DNA from: Arenicella sp.
Lineage (GTDB): Bacteria; Pseudomonadota; Gammaproteobacteria; Arenicellales; Arenicellaceae
Direction: 5' to 3'
Length of the DNA stretch: 9,853 nt
Assembly (NCBI GenBank): GCA_023299895.1
Contig: JALZWI010000142.1
Location: forward strand, 1 to 9,853
In this document: in pieces, positions 7,152 to 9,853 of the stretch
How the letters are laid out: the number at the start of each line of letters is the position of its first letter
Numbering within the stretch: position 1 is the stretch's first letter
Made by a program: the position numbers and the translations under genes
Notes under the pieces: generated by a model
Databases searched by the model: none
What the model saw: the letters and a program-made list of their open reading frames with translations, nothing else
Told to the model about the DNA's origin: nothing

Positions 7152-7181
7152 AGCATGTTCCACGTGGAACATGCTTTTTTT
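7152..7181 (+). terminator. parS site 2 overlapping an intrinsic terminator after dnaN
   Basis: A perfect 24-bp palindrome (7152-7175) contains a second identical core TGTTCCACGTGGAACA (7156-7171). The arms AGCAT and ATGCT extend it. It runs directly into seven T residues (7175-7181). As RNA it would form a stem of about 10 bp with an ACGU loop, then a U-tract, the layout of a Rho-independent terminator for dnaN transcripts. As DNA it is a parS site. The two parS centres are 43 bp apart, close to four helical turns. Confidence 0.8.
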
Positions 7182-7260
7182 ATGGTTGTTTGATGTCTTA
7201 ATTAGCAAGCGTTTTTCTACTGCATGATGTGTGATTGTTAGTGTCCTAAAGACTGAAATT

Positions 7261-7269
7261 TGCTATACT
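7261..7269 (+). promoter_or_regulatory. Extended -10 promoter candidate for gyrB
   Basis: TGCTATACT has the TGn extension and a -10 hexamer TATACT (7264-7269, 5 of 6 matches). No good -35 lies at 16-18 bases, which is acceptable for extended -10 promoters. The leader to the gyrB ATG would be about 33 bases. Its place after the parS/terminator suggests gyrB is transcribed separately from dnaN. Confidence 0.55.
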
Positions 7270-7302
7270 TTTGATGTCGATTTTCAGCTCTATAAGGCGT
7301 AA

Positions 7303-9687
<2,385 letters not shown>

Positions 9688-9722
9688 TAAAACTAACAAA
9701 AACAATAACTTATAAACAAAAA

Positions 9723-9770
9723 AGCGCTAAAACCATTTGGTTTTAGCGCTGTCTCGTCAATCTTTTTTTT
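9723..9770. terminator. Strong hairpin after gyrB, probable terminator
   Basis: AGCGCTAAAACC (9723-9734) and GGTTTTAGCGCT (9739-9750) form a perfect 12-bp stem with an ATTT loop, 35 bases after the gyrB stop. On the plus strand the T8 run (9763-9770) starts 12 bases after the stem, later than in a classical terminator. On the minus strand the stem runs directly into T residues (complement of A 9718-9722). It could therefore end gyrB transcripts, or those of a convergent gene beyond the window, or both. Confidence 0.65.
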
Positions 9771-9801
9771 AAAGCAGCCCAACAGGCTTACTTAGACAAC
9801 A

Positions 9802-9842
9802 AAAAGGCATCGTTTTTAAAGGACAAAAAAACGAAACCTTTT
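9802..9842. other. Imperfect AT-rich inverted repeat near the window end
   Basis: AAAAGG (9802-9807) pairs with CCTTTT (9837-9842), and TCGTTTTT (9810-9817) pairs with AAAAACGA (9827-9834), giving a stem of about 14 bp with a small internal mismatch and a 9-base loop. It lies in the 166 bases after gyrB, where I see no gene. The low GC makes chance likely, and the window ends just after it. Confidence 0.3.
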
Positions 9843-9853
9843 AAAATTTCAGG

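Overview
This window is the chromosomal replication-origin neighbourhood of a bacterium, most likely a gammaproteobacterium. The support is the gene order rpmH-rnpA-yidD-yidC-mnmE running left and dnaA-dnaN-gyrB running right from a shared spacer. The proteins also look gammaproteobacterial: a 792-residue GyrB with the long Gram-negative TOPRIM insertion, a YidC with a large periplasmic domain, and a DnaN ending in MPMRL. The DNA is moderately AT-rich, and dnaN looks more so than mnmE. I cannot name the genus from sequence alone.

Left arm (1-4064, minus strand): five genes lie head to tail as a probable operon. rpmH (L34) and rnpA (RNase P protein) are separated by 135 bases holding five copies of a 14-bp tandem repeat. 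Then follow yidD, yidC (membrane insertase) and mnmE (tRNA wobble-uridine modification GTPase), with gaps of 30, 11 and 12 bases. Non-ATG starts are common: TTG for mnmE, rnpA and dnaA, and GTG for yidD.

Centre (4065-4447): a 383-base divergent spacer between rpmH and dnaA with no gene. It holds only weak promoter candidates and no DnaA box that I can find.

Right arm (4448-9853, plus strand): dnaA, then a 206-base gap with two perfect DnaA boxes, one near-match and an extremely AT-rich tract (the best oriC candidate), then dnaN, then gyrB. recF, which usually sits between dnaN and gyrB, is missing. Its place is taken by 204 bases carrying two perfect palindromes with the core TGTTCCACGTGGAACA, which matches the ParB-binding parS site. 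The second is a longer palindrome followed directly by seven T residues, so it also reads as an intrinsic terminator of dnaN. gyrB follows with its own extended -10 promoter. After gyrB are a strong hairpin and a weaker one, with no recognisable gene before the window ends.

Together the genes cover replication initiation (DnaA), processivity (DnaN), supercoiling (GyrB), and core translation, RNA and membrane functions (L34, RnpA, YidD, YidC, MnmE). The parS pair places the chromosome-segregation centromere within about 1.3 kb of the likely origin. I see no wholly new system. The points of interest are the loss of recF, the combined parS/terminator element and the intra-operon repeat.
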